Origin: Stromatinia cepivora
Taxonomy: Eukaryota > Ascomycota > Leotiomycetes > Helotiales > Sclerotiniaceae
Length of the DNA stretch: 64,000 nt
Reading direction: 5' to 3'
NCBI GenBank assembly: GCA_014898415.1
Contig: RCTD01000042.1
Location: 124,001 to 188,000 of the forward strand
The notes below the pieces were generated by a model. It was not told the DNA's origin and made no database searches. It saw only the letters and a list, made by a program, of their open reading frames with translations. This document shows, piece by piece, positions 11,901-23,728 of the stretch (the first letter of the stretch is position 1; each line of letters begins with the position of its first letter). The position numbers and the translations under genes are program-made.

Positions 11901-13119
11901 TCGAAATGCTATTAATTAAACTGAAAGAATATGATTAATGAATATCTATATTATAGATTCAATAATTAATAATTTATTAGGTATAGAAATATATTGAATG
12001 GATCATATATATGGTGATCGAGGTTTATATAGAAATCGAGGATAATATAAAGCTTGATCAAAAGGCAGATTCACTTTTTCTCGTTTATATTCATTAATAA
12101 ATTCATCAAAAAGATCTCAATATTTTCAAATATCATTATATATGTCAATTCAGAAATGCTTTGTATACAAGCAATTAGGATATTGGTCGACAAATTATAT
12201 AAAAGAGGAACAGAAAACGAAATTCAATTAATATATAATAGAACAAGAAATGGATGAAGAAATATTTGAGTAATATTTTTTGAAATATAAAGGTATATTT
12301 GAATTGTAATACGAAAAGGACGAAATATCAAAAGAAGATGATATTTTCGAATATCCCCAAATTGAATCTTCAAATAATCAAATAATTCAATTCGAGATAT
12401 ATTTCATTGAAATAGATTCTATTAATAAAATATACATTATAGAACTATTAAGGAAACAATTATTGATGTATATATACCTACAAAATAATCAATTCAATTA
12501 ATTATACAAAAAATATAAAAAGAGTGATAATCTAAATAAAGTTTTCCAATTTCAAAATCAATATTCAGCAAATGCATTTCAAGGTATTATTCCAGATATA
12601 AATATATCAGAAATATCAATAATAGGGGAATTTCAGGTATAGGCATTAGAAAAAGAAAAAGATATTTTATATACAAAAGATACTGAATACAATATCAAAT
12701 TCGGAAAAGGAATTGTACAATCACAAGGAGATATTATTATCCAAATATCAATTAAAATCATTACGTTTTTCATTATATCAATAAATATTTTATTTTTTAT
12801 ATATATATAGAATATAAATCATTTATATATTATATTCAATAATATATTAAATATATTAAAGTAAAGTAATAAGATTATTTTTATTATACGAAAATAGAGA
12901 TATCCTTTTATATTTTTCAATCAAATAAAAAAAACGGTAATATATTATTATTTGATAGAAATTGAATTTCGATAAATATATTGAAGATTCGGGTATCCCT
13001 TTATATGAAAATTTATCAATATACTCAATCATATAGGGCATACAGATATTAACTTTCAAATAATCGAAAAACTCAACAAAATATGTAAATATTATTAGTT
13101 TTATACAAAATCCCTAGAA

Positions 13120-14170
13120 TGTTTCAAATTCACAATAAAAAATGATATCGAATTCAATTATTCAATTATTTTGGATATATTCTATATTGAAGGAAAATCT
13201 ATTCTTTATATTATCGATAAAGCTATTGTATATAACATTACTACATTTGTATAAGATATAAGCACAAAAACAATTTGGAATACAATTCAGAAATGCTAAA
13301 TCGATATATATTTTGATCCATTAGATCATATATCTTATAATATAGATACGAATTTTATATCGACCGAATTTCAACAAAAGGCGAAAACTCTTCAAATCGA
13401 TATTCATGAAGTCCCTATAGAAATTTATAATACAATTAATAAAGTCGAAAGATTTCATACATTTATACAATAATCATACGAAATATTCAAAAAAGAATTA
13501 AAAAACGAGAATCTTGAAAAAAAAGCTATTTTATAAATAATAATCAAAATAGTAAATAATATTATAGGACCAAACGACTTCATCCCAACTTTTCTTATAT
13601 ATAGAGTATATCCCTGAATAACCTTATATAACCCATTTTCCCAATCAATTATAAAATAAATATAAATATACCAATAAATAATAAAAGAGATTCAAGAAAT
13701 TTAAGCAAAATATATAATACAAGATTCATTTGATACTAAAAATGATCTAGATATATATGAGATATTAAAACTACTTTTGAATTTATTAGTATAAATATAA
13801 AAAGAAAAGAAAGGATGAATGGGATCTTACAGATTGATTGCAATTATGAATCAAAACTATATAATCGATCTTCTTTATAATCCTACAGAATTTCGTATAA
13901 CAATTATCAAACCATTTTACAAAAATATATACAAAGAATTATTCCCAATAGAAAATTCATTTCCAATGATCTTTCCAAATATAGAAAATCCATTATTTTC
14001 GGAGAACCCATTATTTCTGATGATCTCTTCTATTCCTTCAAATCAAGGTCAAAAGATAAGCAAATCTGAAAGAAGATATATACAATTTAATACCAAAAAA
14101 GAAAGAATAATTAATCCTGTATTTTGTATATTAATACAAATCGAAATCTCCAGAATATCATTTTCATAAA
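13120..14170 (+). pseudogene. Copia-1 copy A integrase region
   Basis: With TAA/TAG read as former Gln, the frame gives copia integrase features. These are DIFYIEGKSILYIIDKA (first acidic residue area), a DHISYNIDTNFISTEF segment, KVERFHTFIQ, and, near 13810, KKGWMGSYRLIAI followed by an integrase C-terminal IKPFYKN pattern. This entire stretch is absent from copy B. The longest stop-free piece is 13819-14169. Confidence 0.75.
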
Positions 14171-14179
14171 AGGTATAAG

Positions 14180-15840
14180 AAATAAATGATGAATATGATC
14201 AACTAATTATTACAATTCAAGATAATCAAGATCTATCAGAAGCATTTATTACGAAAAAAAAGTAAAAAGCATTAGATCTTGCAATTAATCTTTATATGAA
14301 AGGGATCATTACAATTGAAGAATAATCATTTGAAGCTTCGTAAATATAAAAGATCAATAATTTAATTACAAAAGATATTTTTGAATTCATTAAATATAAT
14401 TCCCTTATATATACTAAGAGATTGTTCAATTCATATTTTATAAATAAAATCAAAGAATGTATGATAAATTCTCTGTACGAAAAGTTATGCCTAATTATTC
14501 AAGTATATAATGATTCTGGAAAAGAAACAATATTGATATAAGCACCTACAATCCAAAGGTCAAGCTAAAGAATCATTATAGCTTTAACTCTAATATTAAA
14601 GTCAATGAATATCAAGCTTATAATACGAAATGTTATGTAAGTATATATAATCAAAAACATTTTTGAATTGTATTGTATTAGCAAATTTATTAAAAGAACT
14701 TTAAGATAAATATACAAAGGGTATAATTATGATAATCAAAAAGCTATTATATAGTATTACAGAAACAAAAATATATTGATAAATAATCTATTGGAAATAC
14801 CATCAAAAGAGATTGAATATAATTATATTATTATATGACCTTTACTTGCTAATCTCGAATTCAAAAAATGTATGATTCGGAATTGTAGGAATACAAACAA
14901 ATGATATCTTTATTTTTATAGATGAACAATTCCTAAAATTAAAAAACAAAGAATTGATTAATACAAATATCAAAGCCAAATCAGGAGAATACTTTATAAA
15001 TAATACTCTATTAATATTCAATGGATATACAATATGATATATAGAAAACGATCTTATATTTATATAAAAAGACTAAAGAAAAAAAAATCGGAAAGATTAA
15101 TAATTCAGAGTAATATCGGGAATAAAGAGCTAGAAAAGTATATATTATTACAATTTGTTAATCAGAAATATTATACAATCTATCAATTATTACATAATAT
15201 CAAGATCTATTAAACGAAAATATCAAATTGCTTAATAAAAGATTAAATTGATAAATGAAAAATCTTAATCGAGGTTTTCGCTTCATTCTTTTTGAAAAAG
15301 ATTATATAAAATTATTCGTTTTTATTGATAGATCTTTTACTAATAATAAGGATTTGAACAATTAAATAAGATTCGTCATTTTGTTTACAAATGAAAATAT
15401 ATCAGACAAAAACATTTTCGAGATAAAAAACAATATTATCCATTATAATAATACAAAAAGTAAAAGAATTATACACAATATACTAGTATTTAAGATATAT
15501 GGAATAATAGCAGGAGTAAATATCAATCTTGCAATATAATCTATCTTATAAATTGTTACCTTACAATTTGATATCCTTGATATCCCAATTGTCATATATA
15601 TTGATTTATATTCGCTATATGAATACTTTATTAAACTAGGTATAATAAAAGAGAAAAGATTAATAATCGATATTATAGTATTTCAACAATTATACAAACA
15701 AAAAGAATTGATAGAAATAAAATAAATCAATGGATTCGATAATATTGCTGATATAATAACAAAAGTTAATCCTAATAATAATTTAGAAAAGTTTATTGAT
15801 ACAAATACTCTCGAAATATATATAAAAGAATAGATAAAAC
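14180..15840 (+). pseudogene. Copia-1 copy A reverse transcriptase and RNase H remnants
   Basis: RT start: DEYDQLIITIQDNQDLSEAF at about 14190. RT core: LCLIIQVYNDSGKETILI and APTIQRS near 14490-14570, typical of fungal copia RT. RNase H: KLFVFIDRSFTNNKDLNNQ near 15310, then KSKRIIHNILVFKIYG and an ITKVNP-like ADxxTK end near 15760. Many stop codons are present. The equivalent in copy B is at 59490-57830, minus strand. Confidence 0.8.
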
Positions 15841-16942
15841 AAGAAATTTGTATAAAAATTGATTAGATTTTTATATAAATTAAAATTGATATAGGGATAT
15901 AATATTAATCATTTTTATATTTTATATTTTATTTTCAAAAATTGCAAAAAGAAAACTTTTCATTTTAATTTTATTTTTTAAATTAAAAGACAAAAACATT
16001 TAGATATTGTACAAATCAATTAATAACGAAAAGTTTCTTTATAGAATTAGAATCAAGTAAAAAAGGCTTTTTTATTAAAAGAGGAGGAGTGGGATTCTGA
16101 TTGAAAGAAGTGTAAGGAGAAAAAGATGGATTAAATCGGCTGATAAGATTAGTATACAAATGATCTGAGTATATACAACAAATCCCATAATTATATTATT
16201 TATAATTCCTACAATTGTTCCCGAAATGCTCCTTTATGCAATAGTATTTAGGGAAAGAAATCAACCTTCGATGATAATATTTTCTATAAGATCTTTTAAC
16301 CAAAATATTCTGATTCTATATTAAGAGATCATTGATATATAAAGTATATATCAATTATACTTGAATAAATATAATACGATTTCATATAAATGGAATAGGA
16401 TATCCCGGCATAACCAGAATAATAAGTTGAAGAGTATTGTAATAATAGAAAGCAAATTCTCTGTTATTGATTGGGAGAATAGGATTTTGATTTAGTTGAA
16501 CTAAAGTATTCGCAGTATTGTATAATTGAAAAGCCCTATTGTACAAAGAATCAATATATTACGAATAATACGAGTTTTATAGCAAATATGGGGTAAGATT
16601 TCAATACAATCAATTGCTTTGTAGCTGATATGAAATATATATTTTCGAGAATTCGGCAAATACAATCTTCAATAGTTTTATAGTCATCAGTACAATTCCG
16701 AAATCAGAAATATCGATTGAATCGATCAAGAAATATATACAGAATGAAAAGCTTTTGTTTCGATGAAATTGAAGGATACAAATATTAAATATTTGATTGA
16801 TTTGGAGAAAGAATTTATTATACTTATTTGAATAGAAAATAAATATAAGGATCGAATTAAGTGATTAGGTAGTTATCTATATTCCAATAATCAGTCTGAT
16901 TCGTATGTATGGCATTTCGTACGAAAAAGAAAGTTAAGTCTG

Positions 16943-17128
16943 TATTGGAATATATGATTGACAAAATATGTGATATCATTATATATTTCTTTTATATTGT
17001 AAATGGAATGACAGTATCTATATAGATTAGTAGAACCTTATTATACAAAAGGATTAGACAGAATAATAGAACCATCTTTACCCTATACGCGTTTTGTGTA
17101 TACACCCCCTTACGAAGTCTGTCCAACA
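16943..17128 (+). repeat. 3' LTR of Copia-1 copy A
   Basis: 186 bp. The 5' half is heavily C-to-T/G-to-A altered (TATTGGAATATATG). The 3' half (about 17040-17128) keeps GC content and the intact GTCCAACA terminus, which defines the family's LTR end. Confidence 0.92.
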
Positions 17129-17699
17129 GAAAACCTTTAGGAAATCATTGATTTTTGTAAATTCAAATTGGAGTTTTATATAATATATAATTATATTGAT
17201 AAGAATCTATAAAACGATTATTGCAACGATTTTGCAAATTTCAGAATTGAGTATTTCGAATTCATCAATTCAAAATTATATTCAAATTATATATTGAATT
17301 AAGAATAGATGGTTTATTTATCAAAAATATAATACAATATATATATTAATAATTAATAAAGTTTTGATTGAAATGTTTTATATTTTATATATATTATAAT
17401 TGAATAATCAAATTTGAAAAATAATAATGAATTGATATTTTCAATTTCGATTAAAAACTATTTTAAATCAAATCAAGATATTTGATAATAATATATATTT
17501 AAATATTATTTCCGAAAATCTAATATCTTTATTCAATTTTTCAAGAAAAGAACAATTCGTATAAATAAATATAAGATAATTATCTTTAATATAATATAAG
17601 GGAATTCAATTATTACAATTGAATAAGAAATCGGGATTTTATATATTCAAGAAATTCCTATATAACAAATATCAAGATTCAGAATGGAAATAATATTCA
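17129..17699. other. AT-rich spacer
   Basis: Begins with the GAAAA target duplication of Copia-1 copy A. No coding pattern was recognised. It may contain the 5' end of the element whose gag follows. Confidence 0.4.
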
Positions 17700-19371
17700 A
17701 TGTTATTACAATTATTATATAATAATAATATATTATTTAAAGATAAAAAATTATTGAATAGAAAGAAATCTATTGATAATAAAGAATTATTAAGCAAATT
17801 ATTTGATAATAGGAAATCCTTAAGTAATAATAAATATTTTGGATATAATTGTAAGATAGATGATATAGATCAAAATAATATTTATATATATTTTTGTAAA
17901 AATAATAAAGAAGGAAAAGATTTATTCAATAATGAAGAAAACAATAGTTTAGAAAATTATAAAGATAAATCATTTAATTATATATAAAGCAGTAATATCG
18001 ATTATGATTTTAGAAATCTTGAGAAATTCTATAATAATATTAATAAATATATTGATCAGGATAATAATTTCGATTATAAATATATTATCTTTTTTAATTA
18101 TTATAAAAGAATCGATATTCATTTAAACCTTTATATAAAAGTGTTTTCTATAATATTGAAGGAAAAGGCTTTTGTATTCTATTATTCGAATTTCAATTAT
18201 ATTTCAAATATAATAAATAATATTTACAAAATAATGAAAACATCCTTCGAAGAAGAAGAATATTAAAATGAATTTATAAAGAAACAGGATTATATAATAC
18301 TTAAAGCAATTATTGTATAGAACCCCGGAAAATCAATAATAAAATGTTTGGATATTATAATCATCAAATTTTGTCATTTTCAAAAAGCTTTATTGAAAGA
18401 ATTTCAAATAATTATATATATCTAGAAAAAGATATTCAATATATATAATTGTATATCAATACATAATTAAGTATATTATCGATCTTTAAAATCTATAATC
18501 AGATTTATTGAAGATTTGTAAAGTTCTATAATCAAAAGAATCCTAGAAACAATTGCGAATACAAATTCAATTAATGATTTTTTATTCGATTAAAAAGAAT
18601 TAAAAAATGCTTTGTTTGTAAAAAAGAAAATTATTAGTTAAATAAGTATACAAAAGTTGAATAAGTTGAATCGAAATGTAAATATAGGGAATTGTTTAAA
18701 GACAACAATAAAGACTTCGGATTATATTTCAAATAATATATTATCGAATATAAAGGAATTTTATTGGATATCGATATTGATAAAGAATTTATAATATATA
18801 TTTAAAATAATTTAAAAGAGGATATAAAAGATAATGATTCAGAGTATATTTGGATTTTATTTTGTAGATTGATTAATAGAAAAAAGGTTATAATGAATTT
18901 ATTTGATAAAGTAATATCGGGACAATTGTAATACAAAAAAGTGAAGCTTATCAACGAACATATTGAACTCTTTGGTTAATATGTTTTGATTTGCTTAAAG
19001 AGTTAGAATCTATAGAAGATAAAGAACTATATAATAGTATATATCAAAACATTAATACGAATATTAATGAATATATAATCTTTATTATCTTTATTATCTT
19101 TATTATCTTTATTATCTTTATTATCTTTATTATCTTTATTATCTTTATTATCTTTATTATCTTTATTATCTTTATTATCTTTATTATCTTTATTATCTTT
19201 ATTATCTTTATTATCTTTATTATCTTTATTATCTTTATTATCTTTATTATCTTTATTATCTTTATTATCTTTATTATCTTTATTATATATATGATTTATA
19301 TTCCGATATTAATAATTTCTCTTAAAATCGAAATATTATATATTTCAAGAATATATATATTTGGTAAATGA
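17700..19371 (+). mobile_element. Second copia family: gag remnant with embedded minisatellite
   Basis: A frame with Gln-to-stop interruptions carries copia gag features: NLEKFYNNIN, HLNLYIKVFSIILKEKAF, EEEYQNEFIKKQDYIILK, VQNPGKSIIKCL and FIEDLQSSIIKRI. It runs to a KELESIEDKELYN segment (about 19000) that leads straight into the 9-bp repeat array. After the array the frame ends at 19371 in a short conserved tail (KIEILYISRIYIFGK) that is also found at 56103. No protease, integrase or RT follows on this strand. On the right it abuts an oppositely oriented copia RT remnant. Confidence 0.65.
19078..19284 (+). repeat. Minisatellite: 23 copies of ATCTTTATT
   Basis: Exactly 207 bp, 23 consecutive identical 9-mers, in frame with the gag remnant so that the peptide reads (Ile-Phe-Ile)n. 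The related locus at 56208-56243 has four slightly different units, and 9249-9266 has two GC-containing units. Confidence 0.97.
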
Positions 19372-19399
19372 ATATTCTTTTCAATTCTAATTCTTGTTT

Positions 19400-21760
19400 T
19401 TGTTTCTTTGTTTGAATCAATCTATATATGAAATAATTATATATTCGATGAATTGAATATATATCTATAATGGCTTTTGTATTATATTTATTTTTTGGTT
19501 TTTATATTTATATCGTTTTCTTTTTATTATATTCTAATTTTTTTATTTATTCTATAATCTTGATTTTGATTATATTGTTCTTTATAAGATCTTTAAAAAC
19601 CTGATATAGTTTTGCTTTTGTTATTATATCAATAGAATTAAATTCTTTATTAATCCATTTGATTTTCATTATTTTTTTTTGTTTATATAATTGTTATAAA
19701 GTTATTAGATCGATTATTAATCTTTTCTTTCGAATTGAATTTAATTTTGTAAAACAATTGTAAAATGATTTCGAATTTATATATATAATTAATGGTATTT
19801 TTTGCTTTAATAGTATATTTTTGATAATAGTTTTGAGTATTGTATTAATATCGAATTCTAAGATTATATTGTAAAGTTTTGATATTAATATACTTTTAAT
19901 AATCTTTTTGTATTTGATAGATAATTAATGAATTAGATTTGCTTTATTATTCTTATTTATTAATATAATAATATATTTGATTTGCAAAAATAGATTTCGA
20001 TTGTTAGTGAATAATGTATTTATAAATATTATTAGTTTTAATAAATCGAAATCGAATAATACGAATTTCAATCTTCTAATTGGATTGTTTATTTGCTATT
20101 GAATTGTTTTATTTATTAATTTTATATCTTTCTTTTTAAGATTAATAATTTGGATAATAAAGAAGAAAGCGAATAATACTTCTAATTAATATATTATTGA
20201 AATATAAATTTCTTTTATATATTAAACAATATATTAATTTTTTGGGGTTATGTTTTTGCGAATTTGGTTTTTTATATTGTAAATATCGATTGATTATATT
20301 TTGATGAATTGTAGATTTATATATTGCTTTTTTTGATTGATATAAATAGAATCATTGTTTATTTGAATGATAATAGTTTCGTTGAATTTGAAAGGGTTTT
20401 TAAATGATAAAGTTTTTTAATTCTTTATAAGAAACTTTATATTTTCGAATTCTTTTTGTTCTTTATTTGCGAATATTTTGTTAATTATAATAATTGTATT
20501 ATTTGTTTGAAATCCTATTAGTTTAAATTTTTTGTTTTTTTGTTTGATATATATTAGATAAGGATTGTAAATTGATTGGATTATTTAGAATATAATGAGG
20601 TAATGATTATAGTAAATATCGAATCAATGATTTTCGGTTTTTAGTATATTATATAATGATTTGATTATTTATAATAATATTCCTTTCAGGAATTCTATTT
20701 CTCTGAATGGTTGAATATAGAATAATCATATTAGATTGGATATTATTTATATATAGATCTGAATAATATCTCTAATATATAAAGTTATTGATATAATTGA
20801 TTATAGAATGATTATAATGTTTAATATCAAATATTGATTTGCTTATTGAATTATAGATAATTATATTAATACTATTCCCTTTTCTATATTATTCTATATC
20901 TAGATTATAAATCTTGATTTTGAGAATATCTTTTTAATACCATTGTTTTTGATTTTATCGACAAATCTTGATTTGAATATTTATATATTTTCTAGTATAT
21001 CTATTTGTTATATGATTTCGAATATATCATTTTCCATTAAATTATTAATCTCTTTCTTTTTTGATTTTTTATAAATCAATAGATTTTGAAATATATCAGA
21101 TATCAATAGGTTTTCATCGAAAATATTGATGATATTTTCTTCTTCATCATTTTGAAGGTAGATAATTATATTTGATACTTTTATTACGTTTTCAATGAAA
21201 TATATTATTATAGTTTCGATCGATATTATATTTATTATATTATATAATATTTTTATTAATAAAACAATTATTTGAAGGATATCAGGATTAGTCTTTATTG
21301 TGTATTTTAAGATAATTTTAATTTTTTTTTGAAAAACGATTTCGAGATTTTTCAAGAATATTTTTTGAAAGATTTGTTTTGTTATAATAAATATTATTTG
21401 TATAATAAATTCTGTTGATATTATTATTTCGATTATATAAGATTTCATTGTTATAAATCGAAAGATTATAAATTCATTTAATAATTAAATTATATAGATT
21501 TCGTTTTCGAATTGTAATAATATAAATGATCTTATTTCTTCAATAATTCGATTGTTTTTTTCTTTTTATATTTATATTTTTGAATTGATTGATAATTTAT
21601 AGATTGAAATTATATTTGGATTATTATATTGATTTAATATATTTATTATTTGTTTTTCAATTCAGAGTCTTTTGATTTTGTTATTTATTTTCTTAATTAT
21701 ATTGAATCGTTATTGAATATTAAATATCAATAAATCAAATTCATATGAAGAGTGAATATA
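19400..21760 (-). mobile_element. Copia integrase C-terminus, reverse transcriptase and RNase H remnants
   Basis: Read on the minus strand from about 21730, an integrase C-terminal block (ISIYKLSINSKILI, then ITMKSYII) precedes an RT start with acidic LQNDEEENIINIFDENLLIS and KKKEINNLMENDIFEII in the 146-codon frame 21448-21008. Below this come RFVDKIKNNGIKKIF, QLFYIQPFREIEFLKG and SLYNILKTENHQFD, a standard copia RT core, then an RNase H end with QLYKQKKIMKIKWIN and DIITKAK near 19600. Stops sit at Gln and Trp positions. LTRs were not located. It is not the same family as Copia-3. Confidence 0.7.
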
Positions 21761-21904
21761 GAGTAAGGTTTAGTTTAGGGTAGAAAAATTATTTTCGATT
21801 TTTATGATATTATTCGATTCGCTTTGATTCAACGAATCGAATAATATTATTTATATTACTATTAGAAAGCTATAAAAGTTAATAAATCTAATAAAGCTAA
21901 TAAT

Positions 21905-22445
21905 ATAATAAATATTGATATTATTGATTTATTCATTGCCTTTCCTGATTAGGATTATTTCTGACAATACTATTCCCAATTAGAATTATTTCTAACACTT
22001 CTTAAAATCCTATTAAAATTTTATTATAAAAAATTTTCTTTATATATCATTTAGAATCATTTTGAATTAGAATTTCGAATTTTTAATTAGAATTAAATTA
22101 TCTTTTGAATTGATCGATCTGTATTAATTCTAATAATTGAGATTCTAATAGAAAAGCAATTGATATTTTGATAATTCGAAAATGTAAGATAATATTGATA
22201 TTATTAATCGTTATATTATCTTTCCCGATTAAGATTATTTCTGATAATGTTATTTCCAATTCGAATTATTTTTGATATTTCTTGAAATCTATTTAAAATT
22301 TTATATTAAAGGATTTTCTATATATTATATATATTATTTAGAGTTATTTTAAATTAGAATTTCGAATATTGAATTAGAATTAAATTATCTTTTGAATTGA
22401 TTGATCTATATTAATTTTAAAATTATAGATTTTGATAAAGAATTA
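21905..22445. repeat. Tandem direct repeat, two units of about 255-270 bp
   Basis: The units at about 21905-22160 and 22190-22445 share TAATATTGATATTATT, a TTTCC(C/T)GATTA(A/G)GATTATTTCTGA block, and AGAATTAAATTATCTTTTGA. Differences are mostly transitions. No coding frame. Confidence 0.75.
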
Positions 22446-22559
22446 ATATAACTTTTGGTAAAATATTAAAAGTCTAACTATTATTCCTAGGATTTTTTTG
22501 ATGATCATTATCGATGATGACCCATTTCGATAAAAGGATAATAATCCAATCAAAAAAAT

Positions 22560-22920
22560 CATTATTTAATCATCACTTCTTTATACTTCAATTTTGAGTT
22601 TTTTGAAAATCTGAAAAAAGAATTCAATAAAGATTCAATTGAATTATAATTATTCGAAATTTGATTGAAATTATTTTTTAAATTGATTGATCTATATAGA
22701 TTGTATTAAAATTTGATTTTGATAAAATTAAAAAAAAGTTAGGAAAATAAGAAAATAAAAATTCTAAAAAAAAGGAATTTGATCATTACTTTTTTATACT
22801 CCAATTTTGAGTTTTTTGAAAATCTGAAAAAAGAATTCAATAGAAATTCAATTGAATTATATTTATTCAAAATTTGATTGAAATTATCTTTTGTATTAAT
22901 CAATTGTTATTAATTTGAAT
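22560..22920. repeat. Second direct repeat, two units of about 140-175 bp
   Basis: The units at about 22560-22735 and 22783-22920 share GAGTTTTTTGAAAATCTGAA and the following AAAAGAATTCAAT block, then an AATTTGATTGAAATTAT stretch. Non-coding. It lies between the copia remnant and the OrsD-like pseudogene. Confidence 0.75.
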
Positions 22921-23728
22921 TAATATATTTAAAAAATTCAATAAAAATATTGATATTTTTGATATAAAAGCTTAGATTTTTTTAAAATGAAATATCAATT
23001 ATATTAAAAAAAAATTGATCTTGAATTTTAATTTATTAAATCAATTATAAATCAAAAAAGAGATATTCAAAAAAGAAGAAAAAATATATTTCAGAATTCC
23101 GAAGTCAGGATATTTTTTATAGTGTTTTAAAAATTGAAAAATATTGAAATTGAAAATCGATGATATATATATATATATTGATATAAGTATATTTTATTTT
23201 TTAAATAGAATAATATAGATTTGATTATATTGATGTTTAAGTATCAATGGTTTTGAGTATTATTAATATTGATTTAAATGGAATTGTTTTGATATATAAT
23301 ATAATATAATGAATTATATTATTCAGAATATAAATCAAAATTGTTTTATTATTTTAATCAAGATTGAAATTATAATAATTTTTTATATGATATTTGATTC
23401 AAATAATATTTCGTATTTAGATTCAAAGTATTAATTAATTATTGTATTAATCAGTAATATATTCTATTTGATAAACTCTTTAAATCAAAATCATTTTGTT
23501 AATTTCAATTTAAAATTCAATATTATTATAATAACGATCTCAATTTAAAATTCAATATCATTATAACAATAATCTTAATTTATATATATCAAATAAATTC
23601 TTATTCAAATTGAAATCTTTTTTTCTTTAGAATTATATTCTATATTCAATTATCTTCAAATCCTTCAAATCCTTTAAAATCTTTCAAATCCTATATTATA
23701 TTATTCTTTTGAATTAATATTATTAAAA
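22921..23728. other. AT-rich spacer upstream of the OrsD-like pseudogene
   Basis: No coding frame was recognised. It contains near-repeated stretches around 23505-23580 (two CAATTTAAAATTCAATAT runs). It may include the former promoter of the pseudogene. Confidence 0.4.

Larger units (their letters stand above)
10302..17128 (+). mobile_element. Copia-1 copy A: complete, RIP-degraded Ty1/copia retrotransposon
   Basis: The element has two 186-bp LTRs (10302-10487 and 16943-17128). Termini are TGTTGG...TCTAATA at the left LTR and TATTGG...GTCCAACA at the right. It is flanked by a 5-bp duplication GAAAA at 10297-10301 and 17129-17133. A purine-rich tract (16920-16938) precedes the 3' LTR. The order of remnants is gag (about 10920-11900), a copia integrase zinc-binding/GAG-pre region (about 12880-13120), integrase core and C-terminus (about 13120-14100), then RT and RNase H (about 14180-15840). 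Frames are interrupted by TAA/TAG/TGA codons at positions where Gln or Trp is expected. It cannot make active proteins. A second copy in opposite orientation lies at 56478-62269. Confidence 0.93.

Noticed and set aside
12856..13059. 67-codon minus-strand frame and its counterpart at 59392-59715 plus
   Set aside because: Both are antisense to the copia GAG-pre/integrase start; similarity between them reflects only the two copies of the element.
18991..19371. Ile/Phe-rich 126-residue protein that looks like a membrane protein
   Set aside because: The hydrophobic stretch is simply the translation of the 9-bp repeat array inside a dead gag frame.
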